Assembly: GCA_963926275.1 (NCBI GenBank)
Contig: CAWUWP010000059.1
Coordinates: forward strand, 1-6,716
Length of the DNA: 6,716 bases
Reading direction: 5' to 3'
Source of the DNA: UBA1858 sp963926275
GTDB lineage: Bacteria > Pseudomonadota > Gammaproteobacteria > UBA4575
Shown here: positions 6,452 through 6,716 of the stretch, one piece after another
How the letters are laid out: each line of letters opens with the position of its first letter
Position numbering within the stretch: the first letter of the stretch is position 1
Translations under genes and position numbers: made by a program
The notes under the pieces: model-generated
The model's database searches: none
Seen by the model: the letters and a program-made list of their open reading frames with translations, nothing else
What the model was told of the DNA's origin: nothing

Positions 6452-6716
6452 CAGTAGACTATTAGCATCAGGTCCAAGTGCTTTATTATGCAAGGTTAAA
6501 ATTAAGTCTGCTTCAGAATCAGCTAATCCACAAGCTTGTTGGATCTCTTGCTTATCACAACCGCGCTTAGCTAATATAATCGCAGATGAATAAGGCACTT
6601 CAGGTTCAACAACCACTTGACGCACATCTATAGTAGCTGTCAAATTATCTAACTTGCTTTCTAAACCTTGAATATGCTGCTTCAACATTTGACACTGATC
6701 CATAGCCATCGCGTAA
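6443..6716 (-). CDS. DUF2802-like protein, C-terminal part (5' end outside window)
   Basis: The minus-strand frame is open to the window edge, so the ATG at 6709 is probably internal; residues Tyr-Ala precede it. The visible ~90 residues start with a heptad-like helix, QCQMLKQHIQGLESKLDNLT, then a short Val/Pro linker, then YSSAIILAKRGCDKQEIQ and ACGLADSEADLILTLHNKAL. This Y-x-x-A-I-x-L-A-x-x-G, C-G-L and E-A-x-L-x-x-x-LH pattern is what I remember of the DUF2802 domain of beta- and gammaproteobacteria. Those proteins usually have an N-terminal membrane helix followed by a coiled coil, which here would lie past the right edge. The segment resembles a small helix-turn-helix, but the function is unknown. 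In some genomes such genes sit near flagellar or chemotaxis genes; nothing here tests that. It has no evident connection to urease. Confidence 0.65.
   Translation of the reverse strand, partial: YAMAMDQCQMLKQHIQGLESKLDNLTATIDVRQVVVEPEVPYSSAIILAKRGCDKQEIQQACGLADSEADLILTLHNKALGPDANSLLAN

Overview
The window holds a complete bacterial urease operon, ureD-ureA-ureB-ureC-ureE-ureF-ureG, on the + strand (1139-6125). Upstream lie a small membrane-protein gene and the tail of the urea transporter gene urtE. Two minus-strand genes converge on the operon from the right. The separate gamma (100 aa), beta (102 aa) and alpha (567 aa) urease subunits are the usual bacterial arrangement. AT-rich coding sequence, an Urt-type urea ABC transporter beside the urease genes and a DUF2802-type protein point to an AT-rich beta- or gammaproteobacterium, plausibly aquatic. 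The sequence alone does not fix the genus.

Left edge (1-767): an open frame with no start in the window encodes a Gly/Ser/Thr/Tyr/Trp-rich, beta-structured protein resembling a phage tail or surface protein. Its base composition is less AT-rich than the urease genes (about 46% GC by hand count over the first 240 bases, against about 38% in a sampled line of ureA). It runs into the last ~63 codons of urtE in a different frame, with no start codon for the urtE piece. This is either a chimeric assembly junction or a real rearrangement that destroyed urtE, and it is the least trustworthy part of the window.

Middle (746-6125): urtE', a 56-aa His-containing membrane protein and then the urease genes are all codirectional, with gaps of at most 21 bases or short overlaps, so they look like one transcript. 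UreA, UreB and UreC form the Ni-dependent urease. UreE brings nickel through its His-rich tail, UreG is the GTPase that drives delivery, and UreD and UreF form the scaffold on apo-urease. All nickel and catalytic residues of UreC are intact. The Urt transporter would have supplied the urea; only its last fragment is visible.

Right edge (6122-6716): a 73-aa protein of unknown function ends on the same CTAG that ends ureG, and a possible promoter lies upstream of it. Beyond it is the C-terminal part of a DUF2802-like protein cut by the window end. I see no RNA genes, CRISPR arrays, IS elements or convincing rho-independent terminators. Apart from the left junction and the small unknown proteins this is an ordinary urease locus, and I do not see a new biological system in it.
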